A DNA stretch of 64,000 nucleotides from Mycoplasmopsis phocirhinis (GTDB taxonomy: Bacteria > Bacillota_I > Bacilli_A > Mycoplasmatales > Metamycoplasmataceae): NCBI RefSeq assembly GCF_004216495.1, contig NZ_CP034841.1, forward strand, positions 434,001 to 498,000. The letters run 5' to 3'. A program made the translations under genes and the position numbers. Below, one piece after another: positions 11,474 through 21,651 of the stretch; within the stretch, counting starts at the first letter, position 1, and each line of letters starts with the position of its first letter. The notes below the pieces were generated by a model. It did not search any database. It saw nothing but the letters and a program-made list of their open reading frames with translations, and was not told the DNA's origin.

Positions 11474-11489
11474 GAATTTGCATATATTA

Positions 11490-12836
11490 TTATTGTTGAA
11501 CAGTTTCGGTTTGTGTTTGAGTTGTTGTGGCATTTGCTGGGCCATATGGTGTTTGATAGTTTTTACGTAAGCCTGTTATTTGGTATTCGGGAGAATCTGG
11601 AGGCATACCATATGGAGAACCTTTAATTGAATCTCAATCACGAGCTTTGATTATAAACAATAATGAATTAACTAAACCGATCGTTGAGCCAATATGATTT
11701 TCCCTAACCATTAAATCTTTTGGTTCTATATCTGTTCCACTATTTGCGGTTGTAGCATATTGTTTTGAAATTCCACCTAAAATTGGCTTTGGTGTTCATA
11801 AATCATTACGAGTGATGTCTTCATAATTATTTTGAGCCCCAAATTTTAAAGCAGGTCTAAATTCACCATCTTTACCGTTTACAAACAATAAAAAATGAGA
11901 AGTGAAATATAATTCAGGATCATTATTTGATTTATATAATAAAGTTACGAAAGCACGAAATACATTTTCTAGTTGCTTAAGATTTTCATTTGTTCCATAT
12001 CTTTTGATATATTGCAATAATCATGAAACTTTTTGTTCTGTTTCTCAATCTTTAATTGCAAATTGAACATAAGTGTATTTATTATCTGTATGAAATTGTT
12101 GAGGTACATAATTAGGTTTATATCTTTTCTTTGTTACTCGCATAAACTTTAAACTAGGTATTAAAGTATTTAAGTCTAAAATTTTTTTAGTTTGATCAGT
12201 ATTTAATTTTACAGCCTCTTGATATCTTGCTGTTATTCCATTCACACTTGTTTTTGAATTTATATCATTTTTTGCTTCTGTTTTTTGTTTCTTAGTTAAT
12301 CAAATAAGTGCATCTATTTTAACCGTATCTGAATTTTTAGCATTTGTTAAATTAGATTGATCTTTAGTTTTAGCTTCTTCTAATTTTTGATTTATTACTT
12401 CTTTAGTTTTTGCGTTATTGACTTCAGTTTTCAAATTAGTTTTTTGTTCTTCAGATAAATTAGAAAATTCATCAATTGCACTATTCGCTGCTTTTTTGTT
12501 AGAATTCAATTCATTTAATGTATTGGCTTGAGATTTAATTGAATTTATTGAATTTTCGTCGGTTGCTAGGTCAATTTTTGCATTAAAACTGTTTTTTTCT
12601 TCTTCGTTCAAGTTATTTAAGGATTGAATTTGTGTTTTAGCATTAGTTTTTTCTTCATTAAGTTTGTTAACTGTATCTGGATTTGAGTTTGTTTTGGGTT
12701 TTTCCGGTGCTGGAGTTGGCATTTCTGGTTTAGGATCATTTTTTTTGTTTGGACCACATGCTGCCGCTATAAATGGTATAGTAGTTAATGACCCAAGAGT
12801 TGATAATGCTAATGTTAATTTAAAAGTCTTTTTCAT
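11490..12836 (-). CDS. Lipoprotein with helical repeats, candidate phase-variable
   Basis: 448 residues with TGA as Trp. Lipoprotein signal MKKTFKLTLALSTLGSLTT then IPFIAAAC (lipobox A-A-A-C, Cys at about 27). A Pro/Lys-rich spacer is followed by about three helical repeats of roughly 50 residues (residues 55-215), with the pattern L-x-x-K-T-x-A-K-x-x-I...L...Q/E-K-x-x-F...I. These are like the three-helix GA/FIVAR-type modules of bacterial surface proteins. The C-terminal domain (about 230-448) contains YTYVQFAI, LLQYIKRYGT, YFTSHFLLF and LMVREN. The paralogue at 12998 shares signal, repeats and the near-identical end (ITGLRKNYQTPYGPAN). Host-component binding is inferred from the repeat type only. 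Confidence 0.8.
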
Positions 12837-12892
12837 ATTAACCTTTCTAATATAATAATTTTTTCAACTGTAAATTATTTTAAACCTTTAAC

Positions 12893-12909
12893 AAAAAAAA
12901 AAAAAAAAA
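12893..12909. promoter_or_regulatory. 17-bp poly(A)/poly(T) tract in lipoprotein promoter
   Basis: Run of 17 A on the plus strand (T in the gene direction), 56 bp upstream of the ATG at 12836. In the gene direction it is followed by GTTAAAGGTTTAAAATAATTTA, which holds a -10-like TAAAAT. The tract therefore sits where the -35/-10 spacer should be. In Mycoplasma hyorhinis vlp genes, length change of such a tract switches transcription. The same arrangement occurs before the paralogue. Confidence 0.7.
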
Positions 12910-12922
12910 CGTGAAAAAAATT

Positions 12923-12974
12923 AAAGGCACAACAAAAATGAACACTTTAGAATGTTAATTTTTGCTGTGCCTTT
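12923..12974. terminator. Long hairpin terminator between the lipoprotein genes
   Basis: Arms 12923-12944 and 12953-12974 pair over about 22 bp with two mismatches (AAAGGCACA...TGTGCCTTT). On the minus strand it is followed by AATTTTTTT. It ends the 12998-14317 transcript and sits directly upstream of the poly(T) promoter of the next gene. Confidence 0.8.
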
Positions 12975-12997
12975 AGAACGCTGTTATTAGTTAATAT

Positions 12998-14317
12998 TTA
13001 TTGTGCTGATTCAGTATTTTCGGTACTGGTTGTGGGATTTGCTGGGCCATATGGTGTTTGATAGTTTTTACGTAAGCCTGTTATTTGGTATTCAGGCGAA
13101 CCTGGAGGCATACCATATGGCGAATCTTTAATTGAATCTCAATCACGAGCTTTAATTAAAAATTCTAGTGAATTAACTAAACCTATTTCAGAACCAATTT
13201 GGTGTTCTCTAACCATTAAATCTTTTGGTTCTATATTTACACCACTATTTGCTGGTGTAGCATATGATTTTCTAATTCCACCTAAAACAGGAGCAGGAGT
13301 TCATAAATCATCAAATGAGTTATTATCGTATTTACTTTGGTCACCATATCTTAAGGCCGGTGTAAAACCACTTACAGGTTTTAATTCAAATAATAAATAG
13401 TGTGAAGTAAAATACAATTCGGGGTTATTAATGTTTCCATTATATAATGAATTAACAAAATTTTTGAATACCTTTTTTAAATCATTAAGATTCTTATCAG
13501 TACCATATCTTTTGATATATTGTAATAACCATGATACTTTTTGTTGAGTTTCATAGCCTTCAATAGCAAATTGAACATAGGTGAATTTATTGGCTTTGCT
13601 CTGATCTGCTGGCACATACTTTGGCTTATATCTATCTCTAACTTTTTTAAATTTTAAAGTTGGAATCAATTTTTCTAAATCCAAAATTATTTTTGTCTGT
13701 TGAGTGTTTAATTGATTTGCTTTTTCGAATTGAACTTTAACTTCGTTGATGCTTGTTTGAGCATTTATATCATTTTTAGCGCTAGCTTTTTGTTCGCTAG
13801 TTAATCAAATCAACCCATCTACTTTTGTAGAATTTTCAGTTTTAGATGTTGCTAAATTACTATTGTTTTTAGTACTTGCTTCATTTAATTGGGTGTCTAT
13901 CATTTCTTTAGTTGAACCCATATTTACTTGTTTGCGAAAACTTGTTTTTTCTTCTGCAGTTAAATTTTTGAATTCATCTATTGAAGAGTTAACGGTTATT
14001 TTATAAGCATTTAATTCATTCAAACTTTTTGCTTGGACTTTTATAGAATTTATACTATTTTGGTTTGTTGCTGAATCTATTTGAGAACTAAAATTTGTTT
14101 TTTGTTCTTGATTTAGATCGCTTAATGCGTTTATTTCATTTTTAGCATTTGTTTTTAACTCGTTTAACTGATTGATTTCTTGTTGTGAATCAGTTTTTGG
14201 CATATTATCCGGTTTTTTTACATCATTTTTAGGCCCACATGCAGCCGCAATAAAAGGAATACTAGTCAGTGAACCAATGGCTGATAATGTTAATGTCAGT
14301 TTAAAAGTTTTTTTCAT
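12998..14317 (-). CDS. Paralogous repeat lipoprotein, candidate phase-variable
   Basis: 439 residues with TGA as Trp. Signal MKKTFKLTLTLSAIGSLTS then IPFIAAAC with lipobox Cys at about 27. As in the neighbour, a Lys/Pro spacer leads to three helical repeats of about 50 residues (NAKNEINALSDLNQEQKTNF and similar). The C-terminal domain has TYVQFAI, WLLQYIKRYGT, YFTSHYLLF and EPKDLMVREH. Repeats are more diverged from the neighbour than the signal peptide and last 60 residues, which are nearly the same. This suggests gene duplication with diversifying or recombining middle parts. Its promoter carries an identical-length A/T tract. Confidence 0.8.
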
Positions 14318-14374
14318 ATTAACCTTTCTATTTATAGTATTGTTATTAACTCTAAATTATTTTAAACCTTTAAC

Positions 14375-14391
14375 AAAAAAAAAAAAAAAAA
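14375..14391. promoter_or_regulatory. 17-bp poly(A)/poly(T) tract in second lipoprotein promoter
   Basis: Run of 17 A on the plus strand, 57 bp upstream of the ATG at 14317. In the gene direction the tract is followed by GTTAAAGGTTTAAAATAATTTA, as before the neighbouring paralogue. It is a likely slipped-strand switch in the promoter spacer. Confidence 0.7.
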
Positions 14392-14398
14392 CGCAAAA

Positions 14399-14447
14399 AA
14401 AATTAAATTGAATTTTGCTTGTTTACAAGTATTAATTCAATTTAATT
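14399..14447. terminator. Terminator of NADH oxidase gene
   Basis: Arms AATTAAATTGAATT (14401-14414) and AATTCAATTTAATT (14434-14447), with an A-run at 14393-14400 giving a U-tail on the minus strand just after the nox stop at 14468. Confidence 0.7.
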
Positions 14448-14467
14448 TTTTATTTATTTAATTAATA

Positions 14468-15835
14468 TTATTTTTTGTAGTTTAAACCTAATGCTTTAAG
14501 CATTGCAACTAGGAAGAAGTTAAATGGTTTATTGAAATGAGGCAAGAAGAAAACATCGGTAAGAGCAATTTCAGGTAAAGTTAAACCTTTTTGAATTGCT
14601 AACGCGAACATATATACAGTTTCAGCGTGAACTGTTGTACCTCATGAACCTAATTGAACTCCTAAAAGTTTTAATGTTTCTTTATCGTATACTACTGTAA
14701 TTGCAACTTTTTCAGCTTGACTCATAAATTCTGGTCTATCCATATCTTCAAAATGAACTGATGTTGCGTTTTCAAAACCATTTCTTTTAGCCATTTCTTC
14801 GGTTAAACCGGTTCCGGCGTAATGACAATCAAAAACATTAATTGCATTTGTGCCTGCTACACCTGGGAACGGAATGTTTAAACCAGCTATATGTAATGCA
14901 GCTACTAAACCTGATTTTACCGCGTTAGTAGCTAAAGCTACATGTCTACTATCATTTGTTACTACATGTTTTAAAGCACATGAATCACCAATTGCGTAAA
15001 TATTTTCGTCTGAAAGTGATCTTTGGAATTCATCGACCACAATCGCACCGTTTGGTAATTTTTCAACACCTTCAAGAGCATCAGTTCTTGGTTTAAAACC
15101 GATACACATCACAACTAAATCGGCTCTATATTCACCTTTATCTGTAACTACAGTTGAAACATTTACTCCATCAGCCGATCTAAATTCAACTACTTTTTCG
15201 CCTAAAGAAAGTTTAACTCCTTCTTTGCGCATATTATCTTCCATAATATCGGTAAATTCGCTACCAAAGTAATTACTTGCAACTCTAGTATTAACGTCAA
15301 TTAATCTAACATTTTTACCTTTAATGTGAAATGCTTCAACTAATTCAACACCAATGTAACCTGCACCTACAATAACAACATCTTTAAAATCGTTATTATT
15401 AGCATATTCAATTAAATCTTGGGCGTGTTGGTATAGTTTTGATAAAACTATATTTTTGTAATTAATACCTTTAAGATTAGGTTCAATTGGTCATGTACCA
15501 CCTGCAAAAATTAATTTATCATATGTATCTGTGAATTTTTTGCCTGTTGCTAATTCTACTACTGTAACTTCTTTTTTATCTCTATCAATTGCAACGACTT
15601 CGTGGTTGGTTTTTAAATTAACACCATAATCATTTGTTAATATTTCTGGCGAAGAGTAAAATAGTCCACCAGGTTCATCGAATTCTCCGGCAACTCAAAC
15701 TGCAATTCCACAACCTAAAAATGATGTGTTTGTATTTCTATCATAAGCAACAATTTCAGCATCTTTATTAACTGTTTTTAGTGTTCTCATAAATGAGGTA
15801 CCAGCGTGGTTAGCACCTACTACTAATATTTTCAT
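14468..15835 (-). CDS. nox: NADH oxidase, FAD-dependent, water-forming type
   Basis: 455 residues, one TGA (Trp) near the C-terminus and others inside. The Rossmann fold is at the N-terminus (ILVVGANHAGTSF). The redox-active cysteine is Cys42 in SFLGCGIAVW, as in the Nox/CoA-disulfide reductase family. A second nucleotide-binding motif VVIVGAGYIGVE (NADH) lies at about residues 150-161. The FAD-binding ENIYAIGDSCAL and a dimerisation domain at the C-terminus follow. It oxidises NADH with O2, normally to water, regenerating NAD in a cell without a respiratory chain. Minus-strand TATAAT at 15868-15873 and AAGGAAT ribosome site precede the ATG at 15835. Confidence 0.93.
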
Positions 15836-16000
15836 TATATTATTCCTTTCAATTAATTTACTTAAATATTATACATTTTTTTATTTAGTATATCTAAATT
15901 TTGCTTTTTAGCATTGGTTTTAATGTTGTATGATATACTATCACACTTTTTAAAATTTTTTACTAGTGTTTTTTTATTTTATAATATAAAAAGGAGTAAA
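15836..16000. promoter_or_regulatory. Divergent promoter region nox / exported helical protein
   Basis: TATAAT for the minus gene at 15868-15873 and TATAAT for the plus gene at 15980-15985, the latter followed by AAAAAGGAGTAAAATG. I see no repeats or operators. Confidence 0.6.
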
Positions 16001-17314
16001 ATGAACTTAATAAAATTTTTAAATACGATAAATGTTTCAACTGCACCAATTTCACTTACTACTAATGTGACACACCAAACAAAAATCGAACAAAGCGAAC
16101 AGCAGAAATATTTAGATATTATTAACCAAGTTTTAATTGAACAAGAAGATGTTGTTAAAACTTTTGCACTAAATTTTAATGAGAAATTTTCTGCTAAAAA
16201 AAATTTAGAAGCGATACCAAATGAATTAAAGTATGAATTATTTAAGAAACTAGCAAATAAAACTGTCGAGTTAGGTTTAATTAATGTTGAACAAAAAAAT
16301 AAAATCATATTAGATAAACAAAATTTTAAAAACTTTGATAAGAATTTGCATAAGACATTTATCAACACTATTAACACTATTAAACAAGACAATAAAAAAA
16401 ATAATAAAGAAATAAAAAGTTATTATAAAAGAATAAAAACTGATATTCAAAATAAATTTGCCGTAAATGATGATGGTGAGATATCTTCTAAAAATATCGA
16501 GCAAACAATTTCAAATTTATCTGAATTGGTTAAAAATATCAATGAATACATATTAAAAAACGTTAATATAGCAAAAAACTTGCTAATTGCTTCAACAACG
16601 CTTTATTCAGCATCGTTTTTGGCCGCAGCAGCTTCGTCAGTGCTTTTATTAATTAGCCCATTTTCAAGTGGTTTAAGCATTGCTCCTATTCCGTGATTAT
16701 CGCTAGGATCTACTGCACTTGCTTTAGCAGCATCTTCATGTAAAATTGCCTATCATAATACTATTAAAACTATAAATGAATTTAAACATATTCAAAGTAT
16801 ATTATCACAGTATAAATTAATGACTATAGGTGAATTAACTTCTAAATTAGTTTCAGCAGTTGTGAGTGGTACAATTTTAAAATACGGAATTATACAAACT
16901 ATATTCAGCAAGAATATCAGTTCACTTACTCCTTATCTTAATTTTTTTAAAATGATGTCAAGTGCGTTTGAAATCATAAGAAATACAGAACAAATTCAGC
17001 AAATTAATTCTATTGGTAATCAAATTAGAAATGAAGTTATTTCGCTAGTTGATATGCTTTCGAACATGAAAAAAGTAAAATGAATAGTGATTAATGAAAC
17101 ACCACTTGATAAACCTTATAATCAAGGTGGCGTTGGTGGAGTAAATACACATTTTAAAAATATTGAAACTGGTGAAATAAGAACACTCGAACAATTTTTA
17201 TCATTAAGTAATTTTGAATTAAGTAGTTATGGTTTTAAAAAAGTTAAACATCCTAAAACTGGCTATTATATAAGAACATTACCAAATAAAATTAAATGAG
17301 ATAATCTAGGTTAA
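16001..17314 (+). CDS. Exported helical protein with hydrophobic hairpin, unknown function
   Basis: 437 residues; start chosen at 16001 because of AAAAAGGAG just upstream, although the frame is open to 15914. TGA at 16694, 17081 and 17297 are Trp. The N-terminus (MNLIKFLNTINVSTAPISLT) resembles signal sequences of mycoplasma and spiroplasma surface proteins, without lipobox. Residues 25-185 are charged and helical. Residues about 190-253 form an Ala/Ser/Leu-rich hydrophobic hairpin (SASFLAAAASSVLLLI, then STALALAASS), followed by a second, weaker hydrophobic helical stretch. The last 75 residues are a distinct polar domain (GGVGGVNTHF, TGEIRTLEQF, HPKTGYYIRTLPN, ending WDNLG). The layout recalls helical pore-formers or polymorphic toxins; that is inference. 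Two membrane-protein genes follow at once. Confidence 0.65.
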
Positions 17315-17322
17315 GGAGAAAT

Positions 17323-18057
17323 ATGTCTACATTTTTAATTGTTGTGCTTACGTATTTTGCGATAAGTTTAACAATATCTTCGGTTTTAGAATTTTATTTT
17401 GTTGCCAAAAGAATAAAAGAACTAAATCATATTAAAAACCATAAACTTAAAGCAAAACCGCATTTAATTTCCAAAATTAAATTACCAGAAAATATTTTTA
17501 ATATTTTTGATAAATTTTTTAAAAAAACATTTGCTTTAGGTTATATATTAATTGCATATTTGTTAGTATATCTGTTCAGTTATTTAATTGTTCAATCAAT
17601 TATTGCTTATGTTTATAAAATAAATTTAATAAAGGAAGAATTTTTAACTCTGTTTTCGCCATTGTTTAGTTTAATTCTTAGTTTTCGTTCAGCCTGAATT
17701 TTATTTAAAAAAAATCGTCAAATTAAAGCACAAATTAAACAATGAAAAACAGAAAATAATGAATCTTTATTAGATAAATCAGTAGAAATGCCACAAGAAT
17801 ATTTTGCTTTTAAAAAAATAATTTTAAGTCATGATTTCGATATTAAATTATTAGGTTCACATAATTTTGCTAAAGTATCTAAAAAAATTTCTTTTGCCGA
17901 ATTAAAATCTAAATTTTATGTTGATAATAAATTCAATAAAGATCAATTTATTTATTTTATGCTTTTTGATTATTCTAAAATTCAAATTAACAATAATTCT
18001 TATGACGCAAATTATTATGTTTATTTAATTAAGGATATTATTAATAATGAATTTTAA
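17323..18057 (+). CDS. Membrane protein of unknown function, second gene of module
   Basis: 244 residues with TGA 17695 and 17743 as Trp. AAGGAG precedes the ATG 8 bp after the previous stop. Hydrophobic helices at about residues 3-25 and 72-98, another at 110-125; a polar C-terminal domain of about 110 residues follows (HDFDIKLLGSHNFAKVSKKISF). Its end overlaps the next gene by 11 bp. No family recognised. If the first gene is a toxin, this or the next gene could be an immunity or export partner. Confidence 0.65.
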
Positions 18058-18811
18058 TATACTGCAACAAAATATTATTTGAGGTTCTATTTCGTTTTTT
18101 TTAACTGTTATTTTAATATTAATATATATTTTAATATTTTCATATTCTTGGAGAGAAATTATTAGCAAAAAAGGATTAAGTCGCGTTTTCTTGCGTAACC
18201 AAATAAAAGTAAATCAAACATTTTTTAAGTTATTTTTTAAAAAACAAAAAAGATTGTTGATTTTCTTCATTATTTCATTAATTTGTTTAATACCTGTATT
18301 TAGTATTAATTTTGTCTTTGTTGTTTTAATCCAATTTAATAGTGATTTTATTCTTAATTATTTATATGTTTTTATGATTTCGGGTTTTGGAATTATATTT
18401 AGTTTTGTTTGAATAATAATATTTTTGCACGCAAGTGTTAAAATGCTTAATATTGGCAAAGAAATTAAAAATTGACACGCAAAAAATCAAGACAATAACT
18501 GAATCTTATTTGAAAAAATGAATGTTGATGCAAACAAAAATATTTATAATGAATTTGATAATTCTAAACATCTTATTTTTAATATTTTTTTACCACTAAA
18601 GTATAGATTTTATTCACATACAGGTGAAATTAATTTCGTCTATCGTCATTGAAAACGAAGAATTTTAAAATTTAAACACTTTGATGATGAATTATATTAT
18701 TTTTTAATTTTTAACTATGACGATATACCTCTTAATAATACTTTATATAAATTAGAAGACTATGCATATATATTGCAAAATAAAAATAAATTGTTGAATA
18801 ACAAAAACTAA
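18047..18811 (+). CDS. Membrane protein of unknown function, third gene of module
   Basis: 254 residues with TGA as Trp (NIIWGSISFF, FSFVWIIIF). It starts inside the previous gene (11-bp overlap), so translational coupling is likely. Topology resembles the previous gene: N-terminal helix at 10-35, basic loop (FFKKQKR), two helices at about 70-100 and 107-135, then a polar C-terminal domain of about 110 residues. The common layout suggests that the two membrane proteins are distant paralogues. Followed by a terminator. Confidence 0.65.
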
Positions 18812-18830
18812 CATCTTTTGGTGTTAGTTT
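18803..18830. terminator. Terminator of three-gene module (also faces argS)
   Basis: AAAACTAACA / TGTTAGTTTT stem around TCTTTTGG, overlapping the stop of the plus gene and 9 bp from the argS stop on the minus strand. Confidence 0.75.
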
Positions 18831-18838
18831 TAATTTAT

Positions 18839-20464
18839 TTAAATTTTATCTGGTATTGAAATACCTAACAATCTCATTGCGTTTTCTAACACAATATTAA
18901 CCGCTTTAACTAAAGCTAGCGCACTTAATTTATCTTGTTTATCAATTATTTTTTCAGTATTTGAATATCATGAATTAAATTCTTTGGCTAATTTAATTGC
19001 GTATTGAGTTAATAAATTAGTTACTAATTTTTCAACTGATTTATTTATAATTTGAGGAAATTCTAATAAAGTTGAGATTAGTTTATAATCAGCTGGATTA
19101 TTATAATTTTGAGCTACTAAATTAAATTTATTTGCATTAGCTTTTTGGAGTAAAGCACGTGCACGGGCGTTAGCATACTGGACCAAAAATGCGGGATTGT
19201 CGTTAGTTTTAGTTGTGGCTAAATCAATATCAAAATCTAGTTTAGTGTTTGTGCTTCGATCTAACAAGATGAATCTTGCCGAATCGCTACCGACTAAATC
19301 AATAAATTCACGTAGCCAAAAACTTGTCCCGCGTCTTTTTGACATTTTAAATTCTTCGCCATTTTTAATTAAACGGACTAATTGCATACATAAAATTATT
19401 AATTTATCACTGTTATTACCCAGATTTTTCATAGCTGAGTGCATTCTTTTAATATATCCGGAGTGATCGGCACCTCAAATATTAAGAATAGTATGATTGA
19501 CACCATTTGAATTAAATTTTAGATTATGATAGGCAATATCAGGTAAAAAATAGGTATAACTACCATCACTTTTAATTAAAACCCGATCTTTATCATCGCC
19601 ATCTAAAGTCGTTTTTAATCATAAGGCACCGTCTTGATAATATGTATTTTGTAATTGACTAATAGTTTTATTGATTTGTTCATTATTATTTTGATAAAGT
19701 GATTTTTCGCTAAAATATTTATCAAAATAAACATTAAATCGTGCTAAATCTAATTTGATTTGCTCTAAAAATAACTCTACTCCTTGCTTTTTAAAAACAT
19801 TTAAAATTTCATTTTCTAATTTAACATTTTCATATTTATTGCCATATTTAATTTGAAATTGTTTTGCTGCTCAAATTATATCATCACCTTTATAAGCGTC
19901 ATCAGGCATTGAAAATTGCGGATTAAAAAGTTGTTGGTAGCGAGCATAAATGCTTTGAGCTAATAAATTAATTTGATTACCAGCGTCATTAATGTAATAT
20001 TCTCTAGTTACGTTTAAGCCACTAAATTCACAAATATTAGCAATAGTTGAACCTATCGCTGCATTACGAGCGTGCCCTACATGCATAAAACCAGTTGGAT
20101 TAGCTGAAACTCATTCTATATTAATGTTGCCACTTTTGTTTCCTTTGCCATAATTTTGACCTAAATGCAAAATTTGATTTATTTCAGTCACAAAAGAAGT
20201 TTTTTTAATGAAAAAATTAATAAAACCTTGACCGGCAATTTCAATATTTAAAATTTGTAGTTCATCTTGGTATTTACTAATTTGATGAACTATTTGTTGG
20301 GCTAAATCTAGTGGATTTCAACCTTTATTACCCATAGCCATATTAGTGGTTAAATCTCCATGATTTTTAGGCTCAATCAAAACCACATCACGACTTAAAT
20401 TTAATTGAGTTGCAATTTGTTTTAATTTAATTAACAATAATTCTTTAATTTCATCTTTTGTCAT
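18839..20464 (-). CDS. argS: Arginyl-tRNA synthetase
   Basis: 541 residues, class I synthetase. N-terminal Add1-like domain, then HIGH motif as HVGHARNAA (preceded by [10 protein letters not shown]), [10 protein letters not shown] in the catalytic domain, KMSKS-type motif as FKMSKRRG, and the DALR anticodon-binding C-terminus with [10 protein letters not shown]. It charges tRNA-Arg in the cytosol. Several TGA codons read as Trp. The length matches the family. It is transcribed after rpsO on the same strand but separated from it by a terminator. Confidence 0.96.
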
Positions 20465-20484
20465 TTTTTTATGATACTTTCTAT

Positions 20485-20510
20485 TTAAAAAAACTCGCCA
20501 AAGCGAGTAA
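20485..20510 (-). terminator. Terminator after rpsO
   Basis: ACTCGC/GCGAGT stem with CAAA loop and a U-run (minus strand) 5 bp after the rpsO stop; it lies in the 50-bp gap before argS. Confidence 0.75.
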
Positions 20511-20514
20511 AATA

Positions 20515-20781
20515 TTATTTTCTTAAATTCAATTCAGTTAAAGCTTTTGAATATAAGTCAAAGTTATCAGCTTTTAAATTAGCCAATAATACACGACGTT
20601 TTGCAATTTTTGCCAAAAATCCACGACGTGAGTGGTTGTCTTTTGGGTTGTTTGCGAAGTGTTGTTTTAAATCTTCGATTTCAGCTGTTAAAATAGCTAT
20701 TTGAACAAACGAATTTCCTGTATCTTTAGCGTTTTTGCCGTATTTAGCAACTAATTGTGCTTTTTGTTCTTTTGTAATCAT
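20515..20781 (-). CDS. rpsO: 30S ribosomal protein S15
   Basis: 88 residues, full family length. Carries the S15 signature LKxHFxxNPKDxHSRRGF and RRxLLxNLK, which contacts 16S rRNA helices h20-h22. GGAGATTATT precedes the ATG. A minus-strand TACAAT box lies near 20864. S15 often represses its own mRNA; I see no clear pseudoknot in the leader. Confidence 0.97.
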   Translation of the reverse strand: MITKEQKAQLVAKYGKNAKDTGNSFVQIAILTAEIEDLKQHFANNPKDNHSRRGFLAKIAKRRVLLANLKADNFDLYSKALTELNLRK

Positions 20782-21172
20782 AATAATCTCCTTTATTATG
20801 TTTTGACCAAGTATAAATTCTTTGATTTAACCTAGTTCAAAATAATTTTCTTTTATATTGTAGCATTAATTTTTAATTTCATTAATTTTTTATTTAATTT
20901 TATATTTTAAATTGTATATATACTATTTTGGTATTAAGGCAATTTAACCTAGCATAAGTTTTGTTGAATTTATGGGTTATAATTAATTCATCTATATAAA
21001 ATTTTAATTATTCCCTTATTCATTTAACTTTAATTATTTGTTAATAAACATCAGTAATATTATTGATATTTAAAGGCAATATCTTAACATATAAACAAAA
21101 ATTAAAATTTACTAATAGAGCAATAATCGTGTAAAAAAATTTACTCATTTGAGTAAATAGGCGAATAACATT
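20782..21172. promoter_or_regulatory. Gap between tmRNA and rpsO, no gene seen
   Basis: 391 bp, AT-rich. It contains the rpsO promoter and leader near its left end and the tmRNA terminator (21138-21158) near its right end. A short motif ATTTAACCTAG occurs at about 20826 and again at 20942. No reading frame looks real. Confidence 0.5.
21138..21158 (-). terminator. tmRNA terminator
   Basis: ATTTACTC/GAGTAAAT stem with ATTT-type loop followed by TTTTTTTA on the minus strand, 15 bp beyond the tmRNA 3' end. Confidence 0.75.
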
Positions 21173-21564
21173 TGGTGGAGATGACGGGAGTTGAACCCGT
21201 GTCCACACATTAAGACCAACTAACACTTTTTACAAGTTTAGTTTATTTATAAATTTATCAAGATAACTAAATAAACAAAAGTTAGATTGATATTACACTT
21301 TAAATTTAAAAAAACACTAAGTGTGAGAGTTTTTCGAGCCTTTAAACCACACCTAAAATATAAGGCACTATTTTAGATGCACTAGTGTGCAAAATTAAGC
21401 AAAAACTAGATTTGATTGTGCTTGTAATTGATTTGCAATTACTAAGTCTTTTAGCTCAACTTGAGCTTGTTTTTTGTTTGCGACTATTAAGCCTAGAAGT
21501 ATTAAGGTTTACCAGACCACTGATGTTAGTTTTACCCAATATATGTCGAAGCCATTACATCCCC
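21173..21564 (-). ncRNA. ssrA: Transfer-messenger RNA (tmRNA)
   Basis: About 392 nt. The 5' end GGGGATGTAATGGCTTCGACA and 3' end GGTTCAACTCCCGTCATCTCCACCA form the tRNA-like acceptor and T arm, with CCA encoded. The tag frame starts after AATAGTC at GCA (21481) and ends at TAA (21395-21397): 28 residues starting ANKKQAQ and ending SNLVFA. Mollicute tags are long like this, and the hydrophobic tail is the protease degron. Rescues stalled ribosomes with SmpB. A TAGAAT box lies just upstream on the minus strand. Confidence 0.96.
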
Positions 21565-21651
21565 ATATTTTTAATTCTACTTTATTTAATTAAACTTTAA
21601 AATTTTTTTATTATTATTTTTTAATATTTAGAATTAATATACAATGAAAAT

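Larger units (their letters stand above)
10679..11489. other. Non-coding or relic region with GC-rich hairpins
   Basis: No intact gene in about 810 bp. It holds a small hairpin at 10727-10747, a pair of unusually GC-rich hairpins at 10806-10869 (separate entry) and a possible gene relic on the minus strand at about 11180-11400. The relic has a short open stretch (SYLKKLIKIYCLWEDRLKN, then a run ending in HHLENNAK), with stops around it. It ends in the lipoprotein terminator at 11448-11473. Confidence 0.45.

Noticed and set aside
15914-16000. Upstream extension of the 16001 gene to 15914
   Set aside because: It would include the -10 box and the AAGGAG ribosome site; the signal-like N-terminus starts at 16001.
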